NCBI RefSeq assembly: GCF_008000895.1
Contig: NZ_CP042822.1
Coordinates: 1-35,731 of the forward strand
DNA length: 35,731 bases
From: Methylobacterium sp. WL1
GTDB taxonomy: Bacteria; Pseudomonadota; Alphaproteobacteria; Rhizobiales; Beijerinckiaceae
Direction of reading: 5' to 3'
Shown: piece after piece, positions 1-8,419 of the stretch
Layout of the letters: every line of letters begins with the position of its first letter
Numbering within the stretch: position 1 is the stretch's first letter
Position numbers and translations under genes: made by a program
The notes under the pieces: generated by a model
What the model was told of the DNA's origin: nothing
Databases searched by the model: none
What the model saw: the letters and a program-made list of their open reading frames with translations, nothing else

Positions 1-302
1 ACCACCTCGGCGATGGGCGTTGGTGGGACGCTGAGGCCGGTCGCTGGCGCGATGGGTGGGGGCGCCGGATCCGGCTCAAGGCTGGAGCAGTGGATGTTCT
101 CGGTCGCGCTCGCCGGACCCATGTCGTCCTGGCGGCCGCTCACCGGGATCACGACACGGCCAACAACGCCGATGCCAACCTCGCGGCCTTCTGCCAGCGC
201 TGCCACATGATCCACGACCGGCCGGAGCACCAACGCAGACGTAGGCGGACGCTGTTCCGGCGCAAGGCGATGGGCGACCTGTTCGGTGGGCCCTACGCAT
301 GA
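1..302 (+). CDS. HNH endonuclease-like protein, 3' part (gene crosses the window ends)
   Basis: This is the C-terminal 100 codons of a gene whose ATG lies at 35605. Joining the last base of the window to bases 1-2 gives a Tyr codon and the frame stays open to the TGA at 300-302. The joined protein has 142 residues. The first zinc pair (CESC) is in the 5' part. This part carries AAHRDHD, followed by the NN/N stretch and CQRCHMIHD, which is the usual order of an HNH nuclease zinc finger. HNH proteins cut or nick DNA; the substrate cannot be told here. A GTG at 90 could start a shorter protein but would lose the first zinc pair. A degraded paralogue lies at 3238-3387. The family call is firm and the activity is inferred. 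Confidence 0.85.
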   Translation, partial: HLGDGRWWDAEAGRWRDGWGRRIRLKAGAVDVLGRARRTHVVLAAAHRDHDTANNADANLAAFCQRCHMIHDRPEHQRRRRRTLFRRKAMGDLFGGPYA

Positions 303-333
303 GGTTGGGGCAGAGGAAGCTGTTCTTGAGCCG

Positions 334-774
334 TCAGCTATCCTGATCAAGGTCGAGATCGCGGATCAGGTCACCGATCGGATCGCCGTCCGCGTCTCTG
401 TTTTGGGCAGCTGGACGTACCAGGGTGCTCGACAGCCTGGGCAATGTCCTCGCTCCCGGCGATAGAGGCATCGTTGGGCGCTGTGCCAACAGTGCGCCGC
501 TGTCCACCATCAACGCAGCAGGCTCACTGCCGTGTAGTCTATTCGGAGGATCGGCCCAGATCGTCGGCGTGGCCGCCGTTCCATCAGCGACTACAACGAC
601 CCGGACATTGCGTTCCGACCTCTCGTAGTTGCCCGGATGTAGGACGTGGGCGGCGACCAGCAGCCCGAAGGCAGCAATCGCAGTGGTGACGAGGGTGGAT
701 CTATAGTGTTCCACGTAGCCGGAACAGACGGCCAAGCTTGCCGTTCCGCCTGCTCTCTCGGGATAGCTAACCAC
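334..774 (-). CDS. Hypothetical single-pass membrane protein
   Basis: I do not recognise this 146-residue frame. A hydrophobic segment at about residues 27-45 (TLVTTAIAAFGLLVAAHVL) looks like a signal anchor, followed by a polar region with RNVRVVVVADG and an acidic C-terminus ending in DLDLDQDS. The GTG at 774 has no clear ribosome site; a GTG at 714 would put the membrane segment near the N-terminus and is equally likely. It stands alone between the HNH gene and a TerB-like gene, all facing different ways. It could be a chance frame in GC-rich DNA, but the well-placed hydrophobic segment favours a real gene. Confidence 0.4.
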   Translation of the reverse strand: MVSYPERAGGTASLAVCSGYVEHYRSTLVTTAIAAFGLLVAAHVLHPGNYERSERNVRVVVVADGTAATPTIWADPPNRLHGSEPAALMVDSGALLAQRPTMPLSPGARTLPRLSSTLVRPAAQNRDADGDPIGDLIRDLDLDQDS

Positions 775-856
775 GGATTTACGACCGCCGTATCCGTTCG
801 GCCGCGACCTTCCTATTCCTCTACCGTGGTTGAAATGCTCGATGAGGGCGGAGAAG

Positions 857-1327
857 TTATGCCGATAGGCTTGGCGTAGTTCGAGCTACCGCGGTCTGCA
901 TCAGTGCGGCCTTGTCGACGATAAGAGCTGCGGCGATCTCAGTCAGCGCCTTGTCCTCGATCTCGCTGACACCCTCATGGTCGGCGACATCAGCGGCCAC
1001 CAAAAACGCGTCCTGCCGCTGCTCCATCGGACGACCGGCGATCGCGGCGATCCGGCGAAGGTTCTCCACTCGGCCAGCGCGGGTCCGTGCCCGGGCGATC
1101 GCCTCGTACAGCGCCTCCTCCAGCATCAAGAGGTCGTAGCCTTTCTCGATGATCGGGTTAGCGCGCAGACCAATGAGAGCGGTCTCGAATTCGTCACCTG
1201 CTACCTCGCCATCAGCCACGATAACGTTGGCGGCAGCCGAGACCCCCGCCTGCATCAGCGCTTCGTCGCCGGCATAGGCCGTGACAGTCCGGCCGAAGCG
1301 GGCGAGCATATCCTTGAGGGCGTTCAT
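857..1327 (-). CDS. TerB-like (tellurite resistance TerB / DjlA N-terminal family) protein
   Basis: A 156-residue all-helical protein. The motif IVADGEVAGDEFETAL (about residues 35-50) matches the acidic metal-binding signature of TerB-like domains, and a second acidic helix (DVADHEGVSEIEDKALTEIA) lies near residue 115-135. TerB proteins are small cytoplasmic proteins linked to tellurite and other envelope or metal stress, and stand-alone copies are frequent on mobile DNA. No other ter genes are present, so a tellurite function should not be assumed. The ATG at 1327 is the first in frame; no strong ribosome site precedes it. The length suits a single TerB domain. Confidence 0.7.
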   Translation of the reverse strand: MNALKDMLARFGRTVTAYAGDEALMQAGVSAAANVIVADGEVAGDEFETALIGLRANPIIEKGYDLLMLEEALYEAIARARTRAGRVENLRRIAAIAGRPMEQRQDAFLVAADVADHEGVSEIEDKALTEIAAALIVDKAALMQTAVARTTPSLSA

Positions 1328-1674
1328 CGCGATCCGAGGGGTTGAAGGAGGTGAGCCGCCACAAGCACGCGTCGGCGGATGCCATCGAGGAGATGTAGAG
1401 CCGACGTCACCGCGGATCGACGCTCACGTTGCGAGCCATGACCCAGCCGTGCTCGCAGGGGCCGGTGTAACTCTGTTCGACCGGTGTGAGGATCGTCTGG
1501 TATCCGAGCAGCGCGAAGCCGTAGACGACGCCCAACCACGGGCCGAGCTTTTCGCAGACCACGACCATGTCGCCGTCGTGCAGGCGGCCGATCTCACGGA
1601 ACAGGGCCTCTCCGAACAGGCATCATCGCCGATCGACCCGTGCATTCTGGCAAGGGTATTGCCTGCCCCTCGAG
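1328..1674. other. Gap of about 350 bp with no supported gene
   Basis: Open frames exist on both strands, including 71 codons on the minus strand, but none shows a domain, a ribosome site or plausible composition. I see no hairpin or repeat worth naming. Confidence 0.5.
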
Positions 1675-2082
1675 ATGGCTGTGTTCCACCTCGAATGCTC
1701 CATCCACCGGCGTTGCGCCAGTGGTCTCTCGGTTGCGGCCGAGCAGATCGTGATGCGCACGGATGCCGAGGCGATCGCCTATGCCGATGCCCGGTTCGCG
1801 GACCTGATTGCCAATCGTGCAGGATCTGCGACGTTGAGGGATGATGCCGGGCGGGTCATCTGGTCCGCACGACGTGCCGGTGTCACTGGGAGCGGCATGG
1901 CCATGACCGAGATCGACAAGCCTCACGGTGTGAGCGTGGTGCCGCCCACGGTTCCGATCCGCAACGTCAACGTGCCGGACCCAACTGCAGGCAGCGAGCC
2001 CGAGAGCAAGGACGCGGTCGACGAGACTTCCGGTCACGAGGCCTTCGAGAAGGCCAAGGCGGAGTCCGAGCAGAGGAAATAG
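1675..2082 (+). CDS. DUF6894-like small protein with acidic tail
   Basis: A 135-residue frame from the ATG at 1675. The first 65 residues follow the DUF6894 pattern common in Methylobacterium and other rhizobia: a short beta strand at the start (MAVFHLEC), a helix rich in Ala with DAEAIAYADARFADL, and a closing strand LRDDAGRVIWSARR. The rest is a low-complexity tail rich in Pro, Glu and Lys. The function of the family is unknown. A longer frame opens at 1567, but its added residues are Arg/Pro/His-rich and look non-coding. A shorter relative lies at 14237-14488. Confidence 0.6.
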   Translation: MAVFHLECSIHRRCASGLSVAAEQIVMRTDAEAIAYADARFADLIANRAGSATLRDDAGRVIWSARRAGVTGSGMAMTEIDKPHGVSVVPPTVPIRNVNVPDPTAGSEPESKDAVDETSGHEAFEKAKAESEQRK

Positions 2083-2106
2083 CCGGGACGGCTAGGGCGC
2101 CGACGC

Positions 2107-2604
2107 TCAGCGAATGCCGCCTCCCGGAGCCCACGACTGACCCACTGCCTCGGTGCGGGTCCCCGCCTCGCTCGACAGGCTCCGGTATGAGTCGGCGCCC
2201 ATGATGTAGGACGGCTGACCGCTTGGCCGCGTTGCGACCCCGTGCTGCTCGAGCCACGCCTGCATTTGAGCGATCTCGCGTTGCTGCTCCACGATAATCG
2301 ACTCGGCAAGCTGACGGCTCCACGGGTCCTTAGCGCGCTTCATGGCGACCTTGGCCATGTCGATCGCCCCTTGGTGGTGCGGGATCATCTGCAGGCGGAA
2401 ATCGACGTCCGGATCGCCTGTGTAGGGTACGGCCATGTTCCGCATCATCTGCTCGTGTGACGCCTTGAACTCGCGTGTTGCAGGTGTGTCGCCGCTTTGC
2501 GGGCCAGCATGGCCCATATGCATGCGATCGTGGCTCTGAGCGATCGCGCTCCCAACCAACGTCGCCGCGAGTCCTGCGCCTATCAGCCAGCCGAGTTGCC
2601 GCAT
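2107..2604 (-). CDS. DUF305 family secreted protein
   Basis: A 165-residue exported protein. Residues 1-23 form a signal peptide ending in GSAIAQ, followed by a His/Met-rich stretch (HDRMHMGH) and the DUF305 core with DPDVDFRLQMIPHHQGAIDM. The paired His and Met residues are the hallmark of this periplasmic family, which is linked to copper and other metal handling. The start at 2604 has a GGGGA ribosome site six bases upstream; an ATG 15 bases further out would spoil it. No copper exporter or oxidase is nearby, so the role is inferred from the family only. Confidence 0.85.
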   Translation of the reverse strand: MRQLGWLIGAGLAATLVGSAIAQSHDRMHMGHAGPQSGDTPATREFKASHEQMMRNMAVPYTGDPDVDFRLQMIPHHQGAIDMAKVAMKRAKDPWSRQLAESIIVEQQREIAQMQAWLEQHGVATRPSGQPSYIMGADSYRSLSSEAGTRTEAVGQSWAPGGGIR

Positions 2605-3237
2605 GCTTGTCCCCATCACTTACGTGTCGGGCCGCGACATGGGGCTTCCCACAATGGGAAGGTCAAGCGACGCGCTCGACGAGGTCGAACTAGCCACCCC
2701 AGGATGCCGGCATTTTTCTATGGATCGTAGGTCTGGTCGTGCCGCCCGGGCATGGGCTCAAGATGGTAGCCGCCCTGTCGAGTGACGCGGTCCCATGAGG
2801 GGGGCACGAATGGTACTCATCCGGAACAGGACAGGGGCGAGGAGGCGAGGTTGTTTCGCTTACAGACCAAGGCACCCGTAGTCACGGATCGGGCCGGGCA
2901 AGCCGATCCGCACTGGGGTGCACAGGTGTGCAGAGAACATCTTCGAGTGTTTCCGAACAGGCGCGAATGTTTTGGAACGAGGGCGCTGCTTCGGCCTGTT
3001 GCACGTCGCTGCGATCGGCTCCGGGTCGAGGGCGTAAGTCGCAGCGACCGAGGTGCTGGCAGCTTCAGTGCGTGTGGTGTGATACCCAAAACTTATGGCA
3101 CCCAGCTGGCAAATGCGCTGGCAACGACTGGTACCCGATGGCCCTTTGAAACCCTACGGAGCTTCAGCTTCTTAGGCGTGTATTCGAGGCTGGCTCAGCC
3201 GCCCTGCTGAGAACGACAAAGTGAGTTTTGCGGCATC
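2605..3237. other. Gap of about 630 bp with no supported gene
   Basis: Both strands hold open frames of up to 142 codons, but none has recognisable domains and the longest are Arg/Ser/Pro-rich as expected of chance frames. The sequence is moderately less GC-rich than its neighbours. It may be decayed DNA, since it ends directly in an HNH gene remnant. Confidence 0.5.
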
Positions 3238-3387
3238 CTCGCGGCCTTCTGCCAGCGATGTCGAATGATCCACGATCAGCCAAAGCATCAGAGGCGGCGC
3301 TGGCGGACGCTGTTCCGCCGCAATGCGATTAGTCACCTGTTTGGCGGACCATATGCACGACTGCAACTCTCCGTATCTCGGGCGTGA
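3238..3387 (+). pseudogene. Remnant of an HNH gene, C-terminal end only
   Basis: The frame from 3238 reads LAAFCQRCRMIHDQPKH and then LFRRNAISHLFGGPYA, nearly the same as the C-terminus of the HNH gene at 35605-302. It then runs ten residues past the normal end before TGA at 3385-3387. No start codon or N-terminal zinc pair precedes it, so the 5' two-thirds are lost. It shows that this replicon once held, or recombined with, a second copy. The similarity ends abruptly near 3235. Confidence 0.8.
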
Positions 3388-3452
3388 CCAAGCAGGTCAC
3401 CGGCCGTTCATGCGCTCGCGAGCCCTCTGAGGGACTGCTTCGCGGAGGCCAT

Positions 3453-3734
3453 ATGCGTGCATTCCTATCGGGTGCTGCCCTGCTCGTCCTCGCGACGGTC
3501 GGAGCCTTGGCCCAGCCCTACGACGACCGGCGACCACCCCCGCCCTCCGATGAGGACTACGACCGGCCCCCGCCGCCGCCGCGCGAGCGCTTCCGGCCGC
3601 GGCCACGCGACGACTTCGACAACGCCGGGCCGCCGCCGCCGTCACATCGCCGTGGGCCACCCCGGGCGACTTCGACGATGACGACGATGGACCGCCCCGC
3701 CGCGCCACCGCGGCCCTCCGCCGCCGGACGATGA
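3453..3734 (+). CDS. Secreted Pro-rich, Asp/Arg-rich small protein, 3' end probably frameshifted
   Basis: The ATG at 3453 follows a GGAGG ribosome site. Residues 1-20 form a signal peptide (AALLVLATVGALAQ). The mature part is built of PPPP, DDYDRP and RPRDDFD repeats. Such proteins are common and functionally unknown in Methylobacterium. From about 3665 the reading becomes Ser/Thr/Ala-rich, while another frame reads DFDDDDDGPP and a third ends PPPPRGY before a stop near 3772. The original protein therefore probably continued to about 3772 and one or two indels broke the frame. Confidence 0.5.
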   Translation: MRAFLSGAALLVLATVGALAQPYDDRRPPPPSDEDYDRPPPPPRERFRPRPRDDFDNAGPPPPSHRRGPPRATSTMTTMDRPAAPPRPSAAGR

Positions 3735-3906
3735 TGATAGGCCACCACCCCGCCACCCCCAAGGGGTTACTGAGAGGCATCTGCGGGGCTTCGTTAACCG
3801 ACCCGTCGCACCCTGACCACGGCTGCCGATAAGCGGCCGCAATGGGTCTGGTGGTTCGGCGGCCATGCGCTCCAGCGCGGGGCCGTTCACGCTCATGAGG
3901 TCTGCG

Positions 3907-4224
3907 ATGCGTGGCTCTCTCCTGCGGACAGGCGGTACGGCCGCCCTGACCGCTCTCATCCTGTTTAGCGTTCATCCGGCCGCCCATGCGCGCGATGGCA
4001 TCGGAGTTGGCGGTGCTGCAGCGCTTGGCTTGCTTGGTGGTGTCGTCGCGGGCAGTGCCATCGCCTCGGCCAACAACGGATATTATCCCGGCCGCCCGGT
4101 CTACCGCGCGCCCGCTCCAGTGTACGTCGAGGAGGACGTAGGCCCGGTCTGCCATTTCGAGAGGCGTGGCTACATCGATCCCTACGGCGACGAGCACATT
4201 CGCCGTGTGCGCGTCTGCCAGTAG
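3907..4224 (+). CDS. Secreted Gly-rich hypothetical protein
   Basis: A 105-residue exported protein. The signal peptide (about residues 1-28) ends in HPAAHA. It is followed by a glycine-zipper-like stretch GIGVGGAAALGLLGG and then a Tyr/Pro-rich region with YYPGRPVYRAP. The C-terminus carries two Cys residues (VCHFERRGYIDPYG and RVRVCQ) that could form a disulphide in the periplasm. The start at 3907 is chosen because GAGG lies six bases upstream; ATG codons at 3865 and 3895 are in frame. Similar proteins occur in rhizobia with no known role. It follows the Pro-rich secreted gene on the same strand. Confidence 0.65.
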   Translation: MRGSLLRTGGTAALTALILFSVHPAAHARDGIGVGGAAALGLLGGVVAGSAIASANNGYYPGRPVYRAPAPVYVEEDVGPVCHFERRGYIDPYGDEHIRRVRVCQ

Positions 4225-4283
4225 ATTGGGACGGTAGCGTCCGCTGTAAGCTTGTCGCCGCCCGGATCAGAAGCGTTGCAGCG

Positions 4284-4309
4284 GCCCCGCGGCGAGAGAA
4301 CCGCGGGGC
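4284..4309. terminator. Strong GC hairpin between convergent genes
   Basis: A perfect 9-bp stem, GCCCCGCGG and CCGCGGGGC, closes an 8-base loop. It lies between the ends of two converging genes (4224 and 4319), a typical place for a shared terminator. There is no T run on either side. Confidence 0.6.
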
Positions 4310-4318
4310 GGATAGACC

Positions 4319-4605
4319 TTACTTGCCGCTTGGGGCTGCACCGCTACCGGTGGTGCCATTGCCAGAGCCGCCGCCGGCAGGCGCGCCGGGGTGTCGACGC
4401 GCGGACCGCCGCTGGTGCCAGGCGCCATGCCAGTCCCCATCGAGCCTGCACCGGTCTCCATGGACTTCTCGGAGTTGCTCTTTACGGAACCCGGATTGTT
4501 CATGTTGCCTTCGGCGCTGCCACCGCCGGCCGGTGTCTGAGCCAAAGCTGCTCCTGTCATCGCGACAGAGAGCGCGCCAGCGAGAGCAATTGTCTTGATC
4601 GACAT
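4319..4605 (-). CDS. Secreted small protein, frameshifted near 4386-4391
   Basis: The start at 4605 has GGAGG seven bases upstream; an ATG six bases earlier would leave almost no spacing. Residues 1-21 are a signal peptide ending GAALAQ. The mature part is rich in Gly, Ser, Asn and Met. The uninterrupted frame runs on to 4267 with an Ala/Pro-rich end, but a second frame reads PAGGGSGNGTTGSGAAPSGK and stops at 4319-4321. Adding one base to the C/G run at 4386-4391 joins them as VDTPGAPAGGGSG. I therefore give the stop at 4319. It could be real decay or a sequencing error. The role is unknown. Confidence 0.6.
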
Positions 4606-4762
4606 GGACATTCCTCCAGACGGATCCGTTTGATCGGTCCTTCCCTGAACGTCATCATGATCGATATCGTTCAAGCTTCCGTGGGGGACAGCTGCAATTG
4701 GCATCATCATGCTTGCCGCCGGCATTCGGTTCAGCTACCGAAGCCGCCCCGGACAAAGAAAA

Positions 4763-4784
4763 GGCCACCCCCGAAGGAGTGGCC
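4763..4784 (-). terminator. Rho-independent terminator, minus strand
   Basis: On the minus strand, GGCCAC and GTGGCC form a 6-bp stem followed by TTTTCTTTG. It lies about 160 bp past the end of the DUF3606 gene. Confidence 0.55.
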
Positions 4785-4941
4785 CGAAGTCTAGGGAGGA
4801 AACGCCCAAGAAGGGCAGCGGGATCGCGACGCCATCGCCATCCCGCAGTGCAAAGCTAAACCATCGCACTGCAGCACGCAACCGCCGAATGGTTGCGCCC
4901 TGCATGTTTGACACGCCTCGGGCGTAGCACAGGCTGCACCC

Positions 4942-5115
4942 TCATGGCTCACTGCCTTTAGGCTTGGTGATGAGCCTCGATCGTTCGCACGTGCGAACCG
5001 TCTTCCGTAGCCGTTCCTCGGTGACGCCCAGGCGGGAAGCGAGCGCTGCGCGAGCTGCGCGATCATTAATGTCGATATGGGTGGGGACCGATGACTGTAG
5101 CTGTGCCGTATCCAT
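4942..5115 (-). CDS. DUF3606-like small protein
   Basis: A 57-residue protein from the ATG at 5115. Residues 14-40 (IDINDRAARAALASRLGV, then TEERLRKTV) match the DUF3606 pattern: a short 'I-D-x-N-D' strand followed by a helix and a 'lgvteeeL..av' turn. The family is small, cytoplasmic and functionally unknown, and is widespread on alphaproteobacterial plasmids and islands. A longer GTG start at 5184 is possible but adds Arg/His-rich residues without domain character. No clear ribosome site was found. Confidence 0.6.
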   Translation of the reverse strand: MDTAQLQSSVPTHIDINDRAARAALASRLGVTEERLRKTVRTCERSRLITKPKGSEP

Positions 5116-5326
5116 AGCTGTGTGGTCACGCCCAACGGCGCGCCTCTGCTGATGTGGTGAGACCGAGCACTCAACCCTGACCACGCAGCATAGTTGCCCG
5201 CCTCCCCGGTCCTGCGGCGAATATCAACAGGTATCGCGACGGGACCTCACAACTGAAGCTGTAGGCCGTGAGCCGGCGCTTGCGGTCTCCAATCCCGCCG
5301 CTGCACCGACCCTCACGCGACTGCCC

Positions 5327-5430
5327 GGCCAAGGCTTCACGGGCGTCCTGCGGGGAACTGGCCCGGAGAGCGCCTGTCGTCACGTGCTTGCCCGCCGCAG
5401 CGCCGTGTGGTGTCGCGAACGCCTCGGGCG
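5327..5430 (-). repeat. Dispersed intergenic repeat, copy 1
   Basis: Read on the minus strand, this stretch matches 12059-12165 over about 105 bp at roughly three bases in four. Shared blocks include GCCCGAGG, ACGGCGCTGCGG and GTGAAGCC. The surrounding gap 5116-5646 has no supported gene; a frame starting MTNEEDLLTGAGLLPCF at about 5627 on the minus strand runs into the repeat and may be a decayed gene start. Confidence 0.6.
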
Positions 5431-5646
5431 CGCAGGCGGGATAGAAGGGTGCTGTAGCAAGCACATGGTCTGTTGTCGTCATCCTGAGCCTCAGCGTTGC
5501 GCGGCGCTGCGTCCTCCGATCCACCAGGTTTGGCAGCCGCACGGATCGCATCGGCCAGTCCGCTGACCGATGGCGCGAAACATGGCAGCAGCCCTGCGCC
5601 GGTGAGCAGGTCCTCTTCGTTCGTCATACCGTCCGCCTGCATGCGG

Positions 5647-6409
5647 CTACCGCATAGCTATTCCTGCGCCACGACCCGCGAGAATTCTCGTTCGATCTGA
5701 TCGGTCGAGGTCGCCAGCCGCTTGTCGGCAGCCCTTTTTCGATTCCGTGTCCACAACCTGTCTCTGTGGATCTCCCTTATCCGTGGGGTGCAGGCTTTTG
5801 CACCCTATGCTGCCGAACAGTGCCGGGGCCGCGGACCGCCCTCCCCGCCGGAGCCACTGCAGCCACTCGCGGCTGATGATGCGGACGACGTTCGGATCGT
5901 TCTTCCGTCCCCTGATGGCGGCGCTCCTGGATGGTCAGCAGGCCATCGCCCTCGGCCAGCCGGATCGCGGCCTGGGCCAGCCGCCGACTCACCCCGGCCC
6001 GGGCGGCGATAGCGTCTATGCAGAGCCCACAGGCGCCATTGCGGGCGACCTCGTCCCCGACGATCCGGAGGACCGAGAGCTGCCCGGTGGTGAACCGGGA
6101 TCCGAGCGCGGGCGGCATCGGGCCCGAGAAGGCAAGCCGCCGACGCCGCTCAATCGCCATGGATCGCTCAGGAGCCCGCTGGAGGCGCTTGGCCGGAAAC
6201 AGCGTCACACGGCCGAGCGAGATACCGACGGGCGTCACAGCCTCCCGTATCGCATTCCTGCGGCCATGCAGCGTCTCGGCCAAGCCTTGGGCTTCAGCAT
6301 CGGTCACGGTCTCGGCGGCGTGGGCCTGCCAGATCTTACGCGACAGGTCGTCGAGCTGCGCCAGCGTGCGCGCGCCCTCGATCGCCGACCGCATGGTGGC
6401 GTGAAACAT
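5647..6409 (-). CDS. Winged helix-turn-helix protein, one frameshift near 5917
   Basis: The unbroken frame covers 6409-5777, but the true protein seems to shift frame at the G run near 5917 and end at 5647. Removing one base gives RRIRGRKNDPNVVRIISREW, which completes a winged helix, and an end rich in Lys/Asp. The helix-turn-helix is at about residues 115-155 (LCIDAIAARAGVSRRLAQAAI). The N-terminal 70 residues are helical (ARTLAQLDDLSRKIWQAHAA). Proteins of this shape are frequent on Hyphomicrobiales plasmids; their role is not established to my knowledge. Because no standard initiator is present, this is a candidate for replication or its control, but it could equally be a transcription regulator. 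Confidence 0.65.
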
Positions 6410-6549
6410 CGAACCCGGTCCCTCACGGGCCGCGGCTAGGGTCCAGGCAAAGCCTTCCCGTTGACGGAAACAGGTTCCGTCTTGACACCCCGAGGGGTCT
6501 CATGGCTTGTGGGGAACAGCGAAGCGGCCCCACAAGGCCTCAGGATTTT

Positions 6550-6583
6550 CAGCAGCCTCTTCCTTGCCGGGAAGGGGCTGTTG
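6550..6583. other. Imperfect hairpin in the gap upstream of the winged-helix gene
   Basis: CAGCAGCC(T)CTTCC pairs with GGAAG(G)GGCTGTTG around a 6-base loop, followed on the plus strand by CTTTTC. The gap 6410-6704 holds no supported gene. The hairpin may be a terminator or a structured leader. Confidence 0.35.
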
Positions 6584-6704
6584 GCTTTTCAGGGTCTATC
6601 TCGCGGCTGCGGTCTCCTGAATTGCCGGCTCTCGACTCGCCAAGGCGGGTCCGACCGGAACGGCCCATGTCGGCCGGAGCACGTCGTTAAGTCAACGTCA
6701 GGAA

Positions 6705-6980
6705 ATGATCAGCACGCCCATGGCCGGACTTCCGACCGTCGCCGACTTGCGCAGGGTCGGCACCATCAACAGCCAGGAGATCGTCGCAGCGATCGATGCC
6801 TACATGCGCGACCCGGCGGCTGGGCCTCATCGCTTCGCCAGCGGACATAGCCTCGACCTCGCAGCCCTCGTAAGCGCTTCGCCAGCGTTCGTGATGGTGG
6901 AGCGGTCTGGGCCACAGGAGAAGGGGTTTCGGACGTTGCTTGCGGCCGCCATCATGGCAGCCCATCCAACCCCACCGTGA
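6705..6980 (+). CDS. Hypothetical protein
   Basis: A 91-residue frame with balanced composition and no recognised domain. Visible features are TVADLRRVGTINSQEIVAAI, a helix-like stretch near the N-terminus, and SLDLAALVSASPAFVMVE in the middle. An ATG at 6720 would give an 86-residue protein. It lies just upstream of the IS3 element and on the same strand. The frame on the opposite strand is Arg/His/Pro-rich and looks like its shadow. Confidence 0.45.
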   Translation: MISTPMAGLPTVADLRRVGTINSQEIVAAIDAYMRDPAAGPHRFASGHSLDLAALVSASPAFVMVERSGPQEKGFRTLLAAAIMAAHPTPP

Positions 6981-7153
6981 GGCTTGGCCGCGCAGCCCCG
7001 GCTCGATCTGCTTGCTGATGCCGCAAGGCGTTTGTGGTCTGGCTGCTACGTTTCTTGCAACAGCGTTTGGCGCCTCGTCGTTGTGGCAGCGTTTGAGCGT
7101 CCGTTTGAGGCTGCAGCCCGACTATGTCTCCTACCCCCTCGAACCCGGATCCG

Positions 7154-8419
7154 TGGCCTGCCCCCTGAAAAGTGGTCCTCCCTGATGTATGGCTTTGGGC
7201 CATTTGGAGGATGTTTTTATGGGACGGAAGAAGCATACGGCTGAAGAGATCGTCGCTAAGCTGCGGCAGGTCGATGTCCTGGTCTCGCAGGGTCGCAAGG
7301 TTGCTGAAGCAATCCGGTCGATCGAGGTGACCGAGGTTACGTATTACCGTTGGCGTTCCGAGTACGGCGGTCTGAAGGGTGATCAGGTCAAGCGGCTGAA
7401 GTCCTTGGAGACGGAGAACCTGCGTCTGCGTCGGGCGATCTCGGACCTGACGCTGGAGAAGCTCATTTTGAAGGAGGCAGCTTCGAAACTTCTGAGCCCG
7501 GCTCGCCGCCGGGCTTGTGTCGACTACGTCGTTGCCGAGCACGGTGTGTCCGAACGCTTCGCTTGCCGTGTCCTGGGTCAGCATCGTTCGACGCAGCGCA
7601 AAGTCGCCGTGATGGTCGAGGACGAGGCTGCTTTGACGGCTGCTATCGTCGCCCTGGCTCTGCAGTATGGGCGCTACGGCTACCGTCGGATCACCGCGAT
7701 GCTCCGGCGCGATGGCTGGACGGTGAACGTGAAGCGGGTCGAACGGATCTGGCGCCGCGAGGGCCTCAAGGTTCCCGCTCGCCAGCCGAAGCGGTCGCGC
7801 CTCTGGCTCAACGACGGCTCCTGCCTTCGCTTACGGCCCGAGCGTCCCGACCACGTCTGGTCCTACGACTTCGTCGAGCACCGCACGCACAATGGACGCA
7901 AGTACCGGATGCTGAACGTCATCGACGAGTTCACACGCGAGTGCCTGGCCATCCGCGTATCTCGTAAGCTGAAGGCATTGGACGTGATCGATGTACTCTC
8001 GGACCTGTTCAGCCTGCGCGGGGTGCCAGGGCATATCCGCTCGGACAACGGGCCGGAGTTCATCGCCAAAACCGTTCAGGACTGGATCGCGGCGGTTGGA
8101 TCAGCGACCGCCTACATCGAGCCGGGCAGTCCGTGGGAGAACGGCTATTGCGAGAGCTTCAACGCGAAGCTGCGGGATGAACTTCTCAACGGCGAGGTGT
8201 TCTACACCCTCAAAGAGGCCAGCGTCGTGATCGAGCAATGGCGGAGGCACTACAACAGCATCCGGCCACACTCCTCACTCGGCTACCAGCCACCTGCGCC
8301 CGAGGTCGTCATCTGGTTAACCGAACCGAGCGGCTCAGGGCCGCTCGCTCACCCCGCCATCGTCACGCGACCGACGATGCACTAACTTCGAACCTGGGCC
8401 ACCGAATGGGGGCAGGCCA
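7154..8419 (+). mobile_element. IS3-family insertion sequence
   Basis: The element is bounded by inverted ends beginning TGGCCTGCCCCC (7154-7165 and the complement of 8408-8419); similarity continues imperfectly further in (GTGG/GGTGG). It holds one transposase gene. I see no target duplication: the outer four bases are TCCG on the left and ACCT on the right. Together with the truncated gene at its right side, this suggests an adjacent deletion or recombination after insertion. Confidence 0.8.
7219..8385 (+). CDS. IS3-family transposase, OrfA-OrfB in one frame
   Basis: A 388-residue transposase. Residues 1-95 are the OrfA-type helix-turn-helix and leucine zipper (KKHTAEEIVAKLRQ, then LKSLETENLRLRRAI). 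The rest is the OrfB/rve integrase core with the HTH_21-like region and the acidic triad: D in VWSYDFV, D in IRSDNGPEF, and E in NGYCESFNAKLRDE, followed by the usual YNSIRPHSSLGYQPPAP. GGAGG lies eight bases before the ATG. Most IS3 elements make the fusion by programmed frameshifting; here the junction KEAASKLLSPARR is in a single frame, so full-length transposase is made without a shift. The element appears active in sequence. Confidence 0.92.
   Translation: MGRKKHTAEEIVAKLRQVDVLVSQGRKVAEAIRSIEVTEVTYYRWRSEYGGLKGDQVKRLKSLETENLRLRRAISDLTLEKLILKEAASKLLSPARRRACVDYVVAEHGVSERFACRVLGQHRSTQRKVAVMVEDEAALTAAIVALALQYGRYGYRRITAMLRRDGWTVNVKRVERIWRREGLKVPARQPKRSRLWLNDGSCLRLRPERPDHVWSYDFVEHRTHNGRKYRMLNVIDEFTRECLAIRVSRKLKALDVIDVLSDLFSLRGVPGHIRSDNGPEFIAKTVQDWIAAVGSATAYIEPGSPWENGYCESFNAKLRDELLNGEVFYTLKEASVVIEQWRRHYNSIRPHSSLGYQPPAPEVVIWLTEPSGSGPLAHPAIVTRPTMH

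Noticed and set aside
3397..4197. Open frame of 266 codons on the minus strand
   Set aside because: It is opposite two genes with signal peptides and is dominated by Arg/Ala/Gly runs from the complement of Pro/Asp repeats.
5747..6439. Open frame of 230 codons on the plus strand
   Set aside because: It is the complement of the winged-helix gene and has Pro/Arg/Gly-rich composition.
6952..7584. Minus-strand frame of 210 codons across the left end of the IS3 element
   Set aside because: It is the complement of the transposase 5' part plus flanking DNA and has no domain.
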